From the NCBI GenBank assembly GCA_002099365.1, contig MSED01000015.1, forward strand, positions 1,364,001 to 1,428,000: DNA of 64,000 bases, read 5' to 3'. Shown one piece after another: positions 33,411 through 44,367 of the stretch (position 1 is its first letter; the number at the start of each line of letters is the position of its first letter). The stretch comes from Phialophora verrucosa (Eukaryota > Ascomycota > Eurotiomycetes > Chaetothyriales > Herpotrichiellaceae). The notes below the pieces were generated by a model that worked only from the letters and a program-made list of their open reading frames with translations, was not told where the DNA came from and did no database searches. The translations under genes and the position numbers were made by a program.

Positions 33411-34033
33411 TCAATCCACCGCGGCAAACATGCTCAGATAGATTCCCCAGAAGAGTCCGACAATCGAGGCCACGATGACCCTCCTGTCCACGGGCACAAG
33501 GGTGAAATTCATAATCGCAACAAACGGCCATACTTTCCAGCTGCTGACCATGAGCGGGAGGACATCCCTTTCCACCTCTCTTTGCACTGTCCGCGCTGGC
33601 TTTCCCTTGAAAGCAGCCATGGCAGCGACGAACGCGAACGTGTTCGCAAATGCTCCGAGTGTTTGGTCGAAGAGGAGCTTGCGCAACGTATTGGGTATGT
33701 CGAGCCGTTTCTCGTAGATTGTGTCCGTTGACGAGGAGGGGGCAAGCGTCTGGCCGGGGAATTTATACTCGAGGTATTCTTGCCAGAGAATGTTGGGAGG
33801 GCAGGATATCAGAGTGAAGACGACGAATTGTGCCAAAGGGACGAGCCTGACGGAGAAGCGTGTCTGTTTGGAACGACGTGAGTTAATTCCCCAATGAAAG
33901 GATGGAGGCCAGCGCAGGGACTGAAGGGGTCGCTCACCTCTTCTCGGTATGCTTTGATCGCTTGAGCTGCTAAGTTGGAGAGGGCAGAGAGTACGGCGGC
34001 TTGGAGAGTCGTGGTTATCATGTGCGATACCAT
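33411..34033 (-). CDS. Mpv17/PMP22 family membrane protein
   Basis: The CDS is complement(33411-33863, 33938-34033), 182 aa, with one 74-nt intron after YREE. The C-terminus has the family signature: VSSWKVWPFVAIMNFTLVPV followed by RRVIVASIVGLFWGIYLSMF, matching W-x-x-WP-x(3)-NF-x(2)-VP-x(3)-R. About four hydrophobic helices are expected. Members sit in the peroxisomal or inner mitochondrial membrane and form small channels; the exact location here is not predictable from sequence. The start at 34033 gives MVSHMITTTLQAAVLSALSN, as is usual for the family. An in-frame ATG at 34096 would add 21 residues. Confidence 0.9.
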
Positions 34034-35455
34034 GGTGAGACCAAGGTGAGGCCGTAGCCGTTGAAATACACTTTGCAAAAGAAATGAAACACACAATAAC
34101 CACTATGTACAAGAACGAAAGGAACAAGCAAACCGCTATCGTCGAGGTCGTCGACAGCAACTGCACAGCGCTACAATTGGGGACGGAGATCACTGAATCT
34201 CATCTCCGATTCACGTCGCGCTCGTTCAAGTGCGTAGGTGGCTTGAACAACAGCACGTGATTTCGCTGTGGCTGGGCCGGGGGGGCTGGGGCGGGCTGGC
34301 AGTTTGGCTCTCGAGTTATTACGAGTGCCAGTCTTTCGCTCCCGGCGGTGGCTTTTGGTTCCCACGGCTTGACAACGCATCAATCATGGCGGCCCAACGT
34401 GAGGCTGACCCATCCATGTTTTCGGGCCCGGTCCTTGCACGAATACGTGATTGAAGCCGTCCTGAATGTCGCGGAAGCTTGACATCAAGCGAAGAGGAAC
34501 CGAGTTGATCATCAGGCACAAAGTACATAGGTCGGGTTAGAGCAGACGGATTCGCAGGAGATGTGGTGTGGGAAACGCAGCCTTACCGGCGTGCAGCAGC
34601 TTGGATTTGTTCCCTGATTTAACCACCAGAGACGTGGAAGAGGTGCTGGCGAATCCACGGTCTCGCGTGCCTGGCCGGAGCTCGCGTCATGGTCATCATG
34701 TGGCCGGCTGGAGTGCAGGCTAGACAAATAGAAAGCAGTGTTGATGAATACGTATTGGATGTTGGCAGAGGCAAACAAACGCTTTGTTGTCACTGGCCGC
34801 CTCGAGGCCGAAGGAACGGCCACCAGTTGCCAGTCCGATTGGTTGTCCATTGTTGACATGAGCTCTTTCGAAAGAAGAGCATCGAGATTGCAATCCATCA
34901 CGCGAGGAGACAAGACACTCTGCGCAAAAAAATGTGATGAATGTTCAGTCCTGCTGCGCGGAATCGAGCTGGCACTGGCACTGGCACGCACAGGCTCTGG
35001 CATGCACGGACCGGTCAAACTAGGCGAGCTGAACGACCCCCGCAGAATGACTGCAACCCACGCCCACGCTTCTCTCTCATACTGTGCTTCTGGTGTACTT
35101 CATCAACCTTACTTCACTCACCGACTCTCCCTCCATCATCACCACCGCAGTTGTTTTTCCCAGCTATCCAAGGTTTCTGTCCTGTCTTGCCCACTGCGCT
35201 AGCCTGACCGCCCTCTTGCCATCGACATTCCGCCACATCCCCGACAGCGCACAATCGAGTCGAAGCGCAGGTTGGAAGAACGCGACAACTAGAACCGCCT
35301 TTGCAGCTTCTCAAAGCTCCCTCCACGTCGGCGCATCGTCAGCAACTGTCCACTCTCACAGCGATCGAGTCTGAGCTTGATTCTCGTCCACCGACCTCTA
35401 TCTTGCTATACCCAGCAAGTCGTCGCGGCCGCATTGGTTGCCGGCGTCAGCCATC
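34034..35455. other. Divergent Mpv17-like/HAP5 promoter region
   Basis: A 1.4 kb region upstream of both genes. An open frame at 34738-35202 overlaps opposite-strand frames and shows no domain. A GGCACT hexamer is repeated about three and a half times at 34971-34988. The 300 nt before HAP5 are pyrimidine-rich, as in a fungal leader. Confidence 0.5.
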
Positions 35456-36614
35456 ATGGATCAGCAACAGAAAACAGCTCCCCCAGTGTACGACCTGTCT
35501 CAAGGTGGTCATTATGGAGCAAGCGCTGCTGTGAGTAATACAATTCCACTTCCCTAAGATCGACATTGGACCCGGAGGGCAGAAGAGGAGGGAGTTGCGG
35601 CACAAACCATTTACAGTGCCTTGGGTCCAGCGCATAGACCTCGTGCAAACAAATGTCGCTGACACAGGAACGTAGCTTTCTGCTCAAGGCTACGTGCCTC
35701 ACACAGAACTATACTCGGGATTATGGTCGAACGTAAGTCCTCGGGAATATTGTTCTTGCGCTCAATACTTATACTGGTCGCAGATCAACCAAGGCCTGAC
35801 TGGGCCTTCACGAGAAATCCTGGCTACATACTGGCAGCAAACCATCAACCATCTCGAGACCGATACTCATGACTTCAAAATCCATCAACTTCCTCTCGCC
35901 CGTATCAAGAAGGTCATGAAGGCCGATCCAGAAGTCAAGATGATCTCGGCTGAGGCTCCCATCCTCTTCGCGAAAGGCTGCGATATTTTCATCACAGAAC
36001 TCACCATGCGCGCTTGGATCCACGCCGAGGACAACAAGCGCAGGACCTTGCAACGCAGCGACATTGCCGCGGCCCTTGCCAAGAGCGACATGTTCGACTT
36101 CCTCATCGATATTGTCCCTAGGGAAGACAGTACTGGCCACGGAAGCTCATCGAAACGACCAAATACCAGTGGCCAAGCCGCTGCTGCCCAAGTCCAGCAG
36201 CAGCAGCCTCAACCCCAGATGCCTCCTCCTGATTATGGCTTGCAGCCAGGCACAATGGGACCTCCCGACACCCAGTACGGAAGACCCCAGATGTACCCTG
36301 CTCACATAGGCGGCGACGGACAGCATGATCCCAACCAGGGCTACGGACAACCTCCGCAAATGTTCGGCGGCGGCGATATGTATAACCCCTACGCACCCGG
36401 GCAATTCGGCAGCACCGGCGCACAGCAGGTAAGTGACCATCTCCCTGATCACTTCTCCAATTTCGCTGCGAACATGACTAGCTGACGGATCTCGCGTTAG
36501 ATGTACTCAAACCTGCCAGGTCAGAGACCGCAGAGTCAAGGATACGGCGGTCCCAGACCCGGCACTGCAGGCAGAGACCAGCAAGTCAATGAGCAGGGCT
36601 ACGGTCCTGGCTAG
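35456..36614 (+). CDS. hap5: CCAAT-binding factor subunit Hap5 (HapE, NF-YC)
   Basis: The CDS is joined from 35456-35530, 35676-35732, 35784-36428 and 36501-36614 (296 aa). The histone-fold core (about residues 60-155) is unmistakable: TYWQQTINHLETDTHDFKIH, LPLARIKKVMKADPEVKMIS, then EAPILFAKGCDIFITELT and RTLQRSDIAAALAKSDMFDF. Hap5 pairs with Hap3 and binds CCAAT boxes with Hap2; in filamentous fungi the complex also recruits HapX in iron control. The C-terminus is a Gln/Pro/Gly-rich tail. Exon 2 uses the acceptor at 35675; the nearby AG at 35667 gives a frame that stops. Intron 2 is 51 nt without a stop, so retention would be silent to the frame. After the TAG at 36612 the frame stays open to 36905 (see findings). 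Confidence 0.95.
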
Positions 36615-37631
36615 TGGCCAGGGCCGGCCTTTGCTCAAAGAGCCTCCCGATCCCGGTCGCCGACTCCTTCAACTCCTCCGCCCAACTTCATGACTTCCGC
36701 TCCCACTTCTTTGAAGTTTGATGTTAAAGCACCCATCATTCATCACCCCAAACCCTTCAGACCGATCATCCCCAGAATTCTCGCTCCAGAGCCATCTAGC
36801 TCTCCGCACACGTACTTGGAGCAGAGCCCCGATACCCCCGGTACATCGCTGGAAGACGCAGAAACGCCGGTTGATCCCTCGTTGTCACCGTTACTCAGCG
36901 CGTAGCACACCACTTCCGATGGAATTGATTTGTATATTGTGATCCCAGAACAAAGAAAGATATCCAAAACAGCAAAGCAAGGAGTATCATCATGTCAGTC
37001 CAGTATGTCAGTGGTAGGAGGCGGGGTCGTCAGCACAGCATCGTCACGAACGCAATCGCAACAAAATGAAATAACTTTGGTTCTATGATACCCTCCGACT
37101 TTGGTTTTAAGCTCCTCTGCACCCGCGTCCCCGTATGTCACTGTCTTCAGGGTTCGGTCGATGCAGACAATCTCTGGTGGAGGCCCCAGTACTCCAGAAT
37201 CTCCATGTTACCAGTGAATGACCCTAGCTCATCCCAGCTGAGTTCGATGGGAAAGCAGCCCCAACGCAGCAGACTCTTGGAGAGGATATGCCTAGACGAG
37301 AAGAACGACATTGGAAGCCACAGCACCTTTATCTCATTTTGACCTTTATGTAGTTGGTGGTTATGTGGATGCCAGCCAGGTTAGCTGCCTGCCCGCTGGT
37401 CCGCTCAGCAGCAGTGAAGCTATGATAGAAAACAAGCCATAGATATCAGGTAGCCATTGCCAAAGCCCCATGAAGCAATCGATACGTATTTGAGGTCGAA
37501 GTGAGGTGTCGGGTTCAAACGGCGGCTGAGGGATCACCACTCGCAACTTCAAATGTCAAAATTCAACTCCGTGCCAGGAAGCCACCTGCAAGGTACTCCA
37601 TCCCATCCCCGTAAGTGCCACACGGGCTATC
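36615..37631. other. Convergent region with an in-frame extension after hap5
   Basis: The first 288 nt continue the hap5 frame without a stop up to TAG 36903-36905, encoding a Pro/Ser-rich stretch. The rest, up to the 3' end of sec15, shows nothing recognisable. Confidence 0.5.
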
Positions 37632-40122
37632 TCAGCGCCCACTATGCATGTATCTATCGCGCAGGGCGCCAAACGTTGTCCCCCCTGCTCTTGACCCGGT
37701 GCTCCCAGTGTGTCCTAGCCCGGGACTCTGCACGCCATTGCCACCGGCATTCGGTCCGCCGGCACTCGTGGGCGACCGCCCCATGTCCACGTGGACGACC
37801 TTCTCGAGTAGCATCGGGCCCTTGAGCGGATCGACATTCCTGTACTTCTTGTTGCGCAGGCTGATGTCGTAGAACTCGTCCGGCTGGTCGGTGCGCATGA
37901 GGGCGATGGTCTGGACGAGTTCGTCGAGACTTTCGAGCAGAACGAAGTTGTTGGGCAGCGTCTCCACGTAGGAGCGGAAGTGGGAGATGTCCATGTCCAT
38001 CTGGGCGATGGTGGTGGTTGTGATCCGGTCGACGCTGTCGGACAGCGGCAGCGAGAGGATACTGCTGGCGGTGTGGGAGATGGCGTTGAAGAGCATGAGA
38101 TCCTTCAACGACGAAGGGAGGGACAAGAGCACCGAGTTGATGATGTTGGCGAGGTAGCGCGTCAGTGTGAGGATATAGTTTGAGGGTTCGGTCGGAGGGT
38201 CGCGCGAGAGCCAGTCGTATTCGGCCGTTTCGATGAGATCCGAGACCTTGCTGTTGACGAGTTCGAAGATGCGGTTTTCCGCCGTTTTCTGGTGCATGCT
38301 GAATTGGCCGGTTGCTCTGAGCGAGATGGACGGCCCCGTGGCGTTGGTCGCAGTGCCGTTGAGTGTGCTGCCCGGAGAGGAGGATCGGGCGCGGGCTAGC
38401 AGGGTCTCGAGTTCGTGGCACGCGGTGGTGAAGTGTGAGAGGTTGATGAGGATCTGCACGATTTGGCCCAGGTATTGGGAGGAGAGTTTGGAGACGAGGC
38501 TGGCGCAGACTTTGGTGGTGAGGAGGTCGTCTAGCGAGGTGAGCAGTTGGGCGTCGATCTTTTGAGACAGTGGCGAGGGCGCATTGTCCTCCTGCGCAGA
38601 GAAGAAGTAGAACTGGTTGAGGAAGTTGCGGATGTCGATGCAGCAGAGGGGATACATTTGTGAGAAGGGGAAGACTGTGGGGAAGGTCATTTCGTGCGCT
38701 GGCCGGTCTGGCGTGTACCACGAGACGTTGACGACCTTTTCGAACTCTTCCGCGTTTTGGATCGGCATGGGCATGTAATCGTCTGTGCTGACGATCTCGA
38801 TGAAGTCCTCGCTGAACCGTTGCTTGAGGAGCTCGGCATACTTGTCGAACAAGACGAGGACAAAGTTGGACATGGCTGCGGTGTTGAAGTTGAACTTGTT
38901 CATCGTTTGTATGAAGAGCGATATGAGGTTCTTGATCTTCAAGAGGTGCTCTGCGTTGTCGACGGCTGACAGCGCTCTGGACATGAGCGAGATGGCGGTC
39001 TGGCATAGCGAATCCCAGAGTTCTTCCACGTCGGTGGTGGAGCGGAGATCGGGCACCTTTTTCATCGTGGCGCGCTCCATGATGGCAAAGCCTGTGATGT
39101 CTTCGAGGAGGGTATGTAGGTCTCCCATCTCCTCATCAACAAGGGAGATGGAGTTTTGGAGCAGTAGGTCGCGCTGTGCTCGACGGCTGGCAGCGTAGTC
39201 CGTCTTGAACTTCTCCATCTGTCCGAGCGACCGGTAGATATGGAGGGCCTCAAACAAAGGCGTAAAGTCCACCTCAAGGTCCTCGCTCTTCAAAAGATCG
39301 AATTCTTCATGCTCATCAGCGACCAGCTCAATCGCCGAGTTCAGCTTGAAGTTGGCCAGGTACGGGTTCTTCTCGGATCTCTCCTTCAGTCGTTGCTTCC
39401 GCAGATCCGTATGGTAGAAAGAGAGCTCTCCCAGATACTGAGACATTTCGCGAACCCGGAAGAGCCAGGTATTCAAATCGGCCATGACTGCTTCAGCAAT
39501 CGACTTCTGCGTCGCCGGGACAGACTTCTGGATGAGTTCGCTTAATTGGTACTGAGTCACGCTTTGCAGATGGACGCTTTGCAGTTCGTCCAGCGCTCGT
39601 AGGGCCGCATAGTGCTTCTTCTGGTCGCGAAGCTCTTGAACTTGGTTCGCGAGACGGAGGACTTCCAGACAGTCCTGCAGAGCGTGCCGAGCGTCCTCAA
39701 TGTTCTGTCGGACGCCGCGGGACTCGACTAATGCTTTCTTCTGGTCTACTAGCCGTTCAGTACTAGCCTGGATTGACTGGTTCAATTCAAGGATCTCGTT
39801 CGTAAGGGTCACCGTCCCCTCGCGGATCCGGAGCAGTTGGTTGACGGATTTCACGAAGTCTTGATGGTTGGTGTTGCATTCTCGTTCAATCTCGGTCTCG
39901 CGCTCACCAGCGAGGCTGGATAGCTGGCTCAGCAGATGGGCCGTCTTATTGCCGAAGCTGTAGTCTTTGATGTAAGGAATCAGCTGGTCCAAGGTATCTG
40001 TTTCGGACGACGAAGTGACGATCTTGATCCGTTGTCAGCTTACGATCACGACACACTGTAGTCCTATATACCTGTTGGAGAACATTGTTCATGTCATTTC
40101 TATATGGCGCTATCGAAGGCAT
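37632..40122 (-). CDS. sec15: Exocyst complex component Sec15
   Basis: The CDS is complement(37632-40022, 40072-40122), 813 aa. The 49-nt intron separates a tiny first exon (MPSIAPYRNDMNNVLQQ) from IVTSSSETDTLDQLIPYIKD, the usual Sec15 N-terminus. Coiled-coil-rich helices follow (RIREGTVTLTNEILELNQSI), and the C-terminal helical Sec15 domain includes MYPLCCIDIRNFLNQFYFFS and NFVLLESLDELVQTIALM. Sec15 is the exocyst subunit that binds the Rab Sec4 on secretory vesicles and tethers them at hyphal tips. The last 40 residues are Gly and Ser rich. Without exon 1 the second exon has no ATG near its start, which supports the spliced model. Confidence 0.95.
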
Positions 40123-40405
40123 GGTTGGAATGTATTCCGTTTCTCGAGGAGCAGTGGTAGACAGTGATTAAAGCCCGCCGTCGTCCAGATGATCTTGAAG
40201 GTGACTTGGAAATCTGGGTGGCGCTCTTTTCACATACGCTGAAGGCAAGTAGCGATTCAGACAAAGATGATCGCATTCGGTCATGAAGAAGATATCGTTG
40301 TGCTGGGATTGTTCACCACTCTGGTGCAGAATGGGTATTTTGTGACAATTCAAGGTAACAATGAGAGAACAGGAGCCATGCCATCCGGGCGAGGTTCACA
40401 GAACC

Positions 40406-40427
40406 CGCTAACGCTATATGGTTAGCG
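40406..40427. repeat. Short inverted repeat
   Basis: Arms CGCTAAC and GTTAGCG flank an 8-nt loop (GCTATATG). It lies about 290 nt upstream of the sec15 start codon. The 13-mer GCTAACGCTATAT from its left side also occurs at 54121-54133. It could be a regulatory palindrome; nothing proves function. Confidence 0.5.
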
Positions 40428-41350
40428 CTCTCTTGGTCTGGCGCTAGTGGTAGCGTTGTCGATCTCTCTCAAACACCTCGCAATCTCGCAGCCTCACACC
40501 TCTCTCAAGGTACTCTTTTGCCCATCACAATCATCATCTTTCTCAAGAATTCAGAGCCCTGACGGCTTCATGTTCTGCCAGGCTCGTGATAGCCCTCAGC
40601 TCAAAGTGGTTTGTATATCGCACAGCAAGAAATCCCAGGATCAGATGTCTGCACAACGTGCGTGAGGTGGACTGGGAGCGGCCGGTCTGAGAAAAGATGT
40701 CAGGCTTGTCCTTACAAGGGAACGTCAGCAGGGACACTGTCTTAAGTCGGTGTGGCAAATAGCTGGGCAAGAAGCGAACAGAAGAATAAAAAAGAGCCCA
40801 CCTCGAATGTCCGCCGGAGAGCCTGTGTTCTCTCTTCAACTCACAGATGGAGAACCTTGAGGTGTCAGTGCCTTGCAGCCCACGACAAATCATCTGCCCA
40901 TTTGCTGGACAATCTTCCGGACCGTTCTGCCTCCCGGCTGGACGATGGTGTCGCTTGCGGCTGGGAAACAAGTCAAGTGAAGTCGCCCAGCCGTCTTGAT
41001 GCGCAATGATGTCGCTGAACATGAGTTGCAATGTGAGTCCTGCAGGCTGCGACTCCGGCCTTGTATGGGACGCCCACTACACGATCTCTGCCGCTGTCGA
41101 GACTTGTGATATCCCCCCTCCGCATACAAATTTCTATGCGGGAGAGGACGATCTGTGCGATGGGTGCGGCTGGTTGACTGTTGACTCTATCAACGTTCCC
41201 CTTCGTGTATGAGCTCATCGACGCTCACTTTCTCCGACATCATCTCCCAGCCGACTATTTTGTCGTCAAGTTCATCGTCGGACACGTCGTTTGAAGCGGT
41301 CCATACCCGTTGTGGACGTTTTGGCAAGAGCACACAACATTGCTCTTTCC

Positions 41351-41357
41351 TATAAAT
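41351..41357 (+). promoter_or_regulatory. TATA box and CT-rich tract of mei2
   Basis: TATAAAT is followed at once by a pyrimidine tract of about 45 nt (CTCTCTCCCTCCCCCCC onward), the classic arrangement of a strong filamentous-fungal promoter. It is about 370 nt before the ATG, implying a long leader. Confidence 0.5.
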
Positions 41358-41723
41358 TCTCTCTCCCTCCCCCCCACCATCTCTTTTCTCTCTCTCAACA
41401 ACTCTCACACTCCTTTCTTTGCAACACATTCCTTCTACGTTGTTCGAACCTTCGAATCATCTTGTTATTCGTCCTCACTCAATACATTCATTACTGCTCA
41501 ACAATCCCTCATTCATTTCAGCACATCCAAACGCCTCATCTGGTCAGTTTTCCTTTTCCTTCAGCTCACTTGCCTGGCGAGGCAAGAGAGTTGAGAGTCT
41601 CACTTCATCAGCACCTCATCTGCTTGAAGCACGTTGTTCACTTCCGCACCCCCAACTGATCACTTCATTCTCCACAACTCTCAATCGACGCAGACAACTG
41701 ACCATCTTTCGACAGATCCCAAC

Positions 41724-44367
41724 ATGTCTCCTCGTGGTACAGCCATGACCTCCTCTCCTCACTCTGTCGATGAGACCACCAACCATGGTACTCCATCGAC
41801 CAACATCACTGCATTCACTCCTGAGGCTGTGTCCAGCACCAAGGGACGTGTTTCTGGCTCGGCTAGCCGCCCTGTTCTCACACTTCGCCCTGGTCAACAC
41901 AAGCTTGCTAGGTAAGTTGACCAGGTTACCCGCGCCTGCTATAAGCCACGCACCCGTCTACCCACCCCTCAATGTGAACACCTTACTGACTTGACCAGTC
42001 TTAGCGATGACTCTGAAGAAGATATCTTCTTGTCTGCTCCAGCTGCCAAAGGAACTCAGCTCTCCCCCACTGCCGAAGTCTTCACTCCTACTTTGCCAAC
42101 TGCCTTCATGGAGATGCAGGCTGGAAACAACGTTCATGCTCAAGAGAACGATGACCTGGTAAGTACATCCCTATTACCTCTTTCGCAGGAGGCAGTCTAA
42201 CCCTTCAGCAGAATCGTCCCCCGCGCGAGTTCGAGTTCTTCCCAAATGGCGTTCCTGCGCATCGTCGTGCCCAGGTCGACGCCGATGTCCGAGCCCATCA
42301 ATTCGGCCTCATCGATATCAACCAAGTCCCCTTCAACGATGCCGCTCGTATATATGTACATGACATCACCATCACCGAAGGTGTCTTCAGTACTGACGAA
42401 CCTTTCTCTCGCTCTTTCCTCGTCAGCGGCGTTCCGTTCGGGTTCCCGTCGCGTGTCATCGCCAACCACTTCACGGTATGTTATATTAATCTGTTGGCCC
42501 AGGCTTTAGTTACTAACTATATAGGTGGAGAGGTTTCCAAGCCTCAGAGGTGTCAATGCCACTAAGCTCCCAAGTGGCCTTTTCGTCGTCTCTTGCTCTG
42601 ACATCCGCGAGGCCAGACAAGCCGTCGCCGTCGCCAAGTCAATCCTGCCCTTCGCCACGCTCATGCCATGCAGCGGCAAGACCTACGCAAGAGAGATTGG
42701 TGCAGACGCAAGCCTCGCCAGTGACTACGAAGGACAGATGATCGTCAGCATCTACTACAATCCTAATGCTGCTGCCCCACCGATTGAGGCACGTCCAGTT
42801 ATTGGTGAGATCAGACGTCTTCTTGACCAATGCGGTGGCGTCAAGGCTTTCCATACCTGCACCTCTCTCCAGACCCATGTTCGAGAGCTCCGCGTCGAAT
42901 TCTACAATGCCGACCATGTTGACGTCGCTAAGGATGTCGTTCGTGGCACGGTCATCCAGGTACGTCTTTCAACCTCTAGACTTATATGCTCGCTAATAAC
43001 TTCTTTAGGGTTGTGTTCTCGACGCTAGGCCATTCCAGCCAGACGTCCGTGTCCCGATTCCCTACGATGACGAAGACCTTGAGGCATTGCAACAGCTCTC
43101 TATTACTGGCCGCTCTAGAGTTCCCGTCGATGATGAGGACTATGCTCGCCTTGCTCACAACATCCATCGTGAAGGTCTCCACCGTGGCCGTCGCGTCGCG
43201 CAGAACATGAACCACAACGCCGTTGACGTTGCTCGCATCCAAGCTGGGCTTGATGTTCGCACTACTGTAAGCATATCTTTGCCCTTTCCCTTTCCGGTCT
43301 TCAACCGCTAACACTGTCTTCAGATCATGCTTCGCAACATTCCGAACCGCGTCGATCAGCCGATGTTGAAGACCCTTCTCGACGTTACTAGTCGTGGTCG
43401 CTATGACTTTATGTACCTTCGCATCGACTTCGCCAACAACTGCAATGTTGGTTACGCCTTCATCAACTTCACCGACGCTCAGTCTATCGTTCCATTTGTC
43501 CTTGCTCGCGCCGGTAAGCGCTGGAACTGCTTCAATTCAGACAAAGTTGCCGAAGTTTCCTATGCCAGTGAGCACCCCATCACTTCTTCCCGTTACTTTT
43601 TGCTAACTGTATCTCAGCGATCCAGGGCAAAGACTGCCTTGTTCAGAAGTTCCGTAATTCGTCCGTCATGCTTGAGCACCCTGCCTTCCGCCCCAAGGTA
43701 AGTCCGTATCCTCGTATCTCCATTCTTGACTTATAAAGTTACAGCTCTTCATCGCCGGCAACTTTCCCAACGCAGGTCAAGAAGAAAAATTCCCTGAGCC
43801 AGACAACCAGTCCAAGATGCGTCGTTCGGTCGAAAATGCTGAACATGTTGGTCTGTTTGTCCCACTGCATGCTGAAAACCCACGGTATCCCCAACCCCGC
43901 GCTCCTGCCCTTGCTTTTGACCAACGCACTCCCTTGCGCCGTGCTGGCAACTTCAATATTGAAGGCAACCGCCGCCGTGGTGTCTATCTTCCACCGGCTC
44001 GTGTTGTTAAGCCAGACCCCATGGACCCCAAGGATCTCCCCAGACACCCCTCAACCCGTCGCCGAACCCCCTTCCTGGTTGACACCAGAAGTCCCTACGA
44101 CCCCTTCGCAGGTCGCCCTTCTGCCTCCACGTGAGACATGCTTATTCTTATCACGTCGTGCTGAGTACTATACTGACATATCCTCTCTTTGCAGGCCTTT
44201 TCGCCCCTAGGCAAGGCCAGGCGTACCGAGAAGAGCAACGTCGTCGACGTTCGCAATTCGACCGTGGTACACCTGGTTCTGAGCACGAGTTGGGTGTTGC
44301 ACCGCGTTACCGCCTTCAGGATCCGGCATTGGAACATGTCAATCATATGCATCTTCAACACTTCTAA
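41724..44367 (+). CDS. mei2: Mei2-like RNA-binding protein
   Basis: Exons are 41724-41911, 41999-42158, 42209-42475, 42525-42959, 43009-43266, 43324-43567, 43618-43697, 43745-44111 and 44195-44367 (723 aa). The C-terminal RRM characteristic of Mei2 proteins begins at about residue 437: IMLRNIPNRVDQPMLKTLLD, then YDFMYLRIDF, NVGYAFINFTDAQSIVPFV and FNSDKVAEVSYATIQGKDCL. Upstream, FLVSGVPFGFPSRVIANHF and RELRVEFYNADHVDVAKD resemble weaker RRM-like repeats. In fission yeast Mei2 binds non-coding meiRNA and is needed for meiosis; in filamentous fungi related proteins serve development. The 3' end is uncertain: a stronger donor at 44131 would end the protein at 44210 (about 680 aa). Exon 3 has a tandem acceptor (CAGCAG). 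Eight introns make it the most interrupted gene here. Confidence 0.88.

Larger units (their letters stand above)
40123..41723. other. Divergent sec15/mei2 promoter region
   Basis: A 1.6 kb region without a supported gene. It holds an inverted repeat at 40406-40427, a TATA box at 41351, and a long CT-rich stretch at 41358-41420. The mei2 leader is pyrimidine-rich with many short ATG-less frames. Confidence 0.55.

Noticed and set aside
34512..35202. Opposing open frames of 168 and 154 codons between the Mpv17-like gene and hap5
   Set aside because: They overlap each other on opposite strands, lack domains and lie in the hap5 promoter and leader.
37654..39006. A 450-codon minus-strand frame inside sec15
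   Set aside because: A shadow frame of sec15, very rich in His, Arg and Pro; the overlapping Sec15 frame has clear family motifs.
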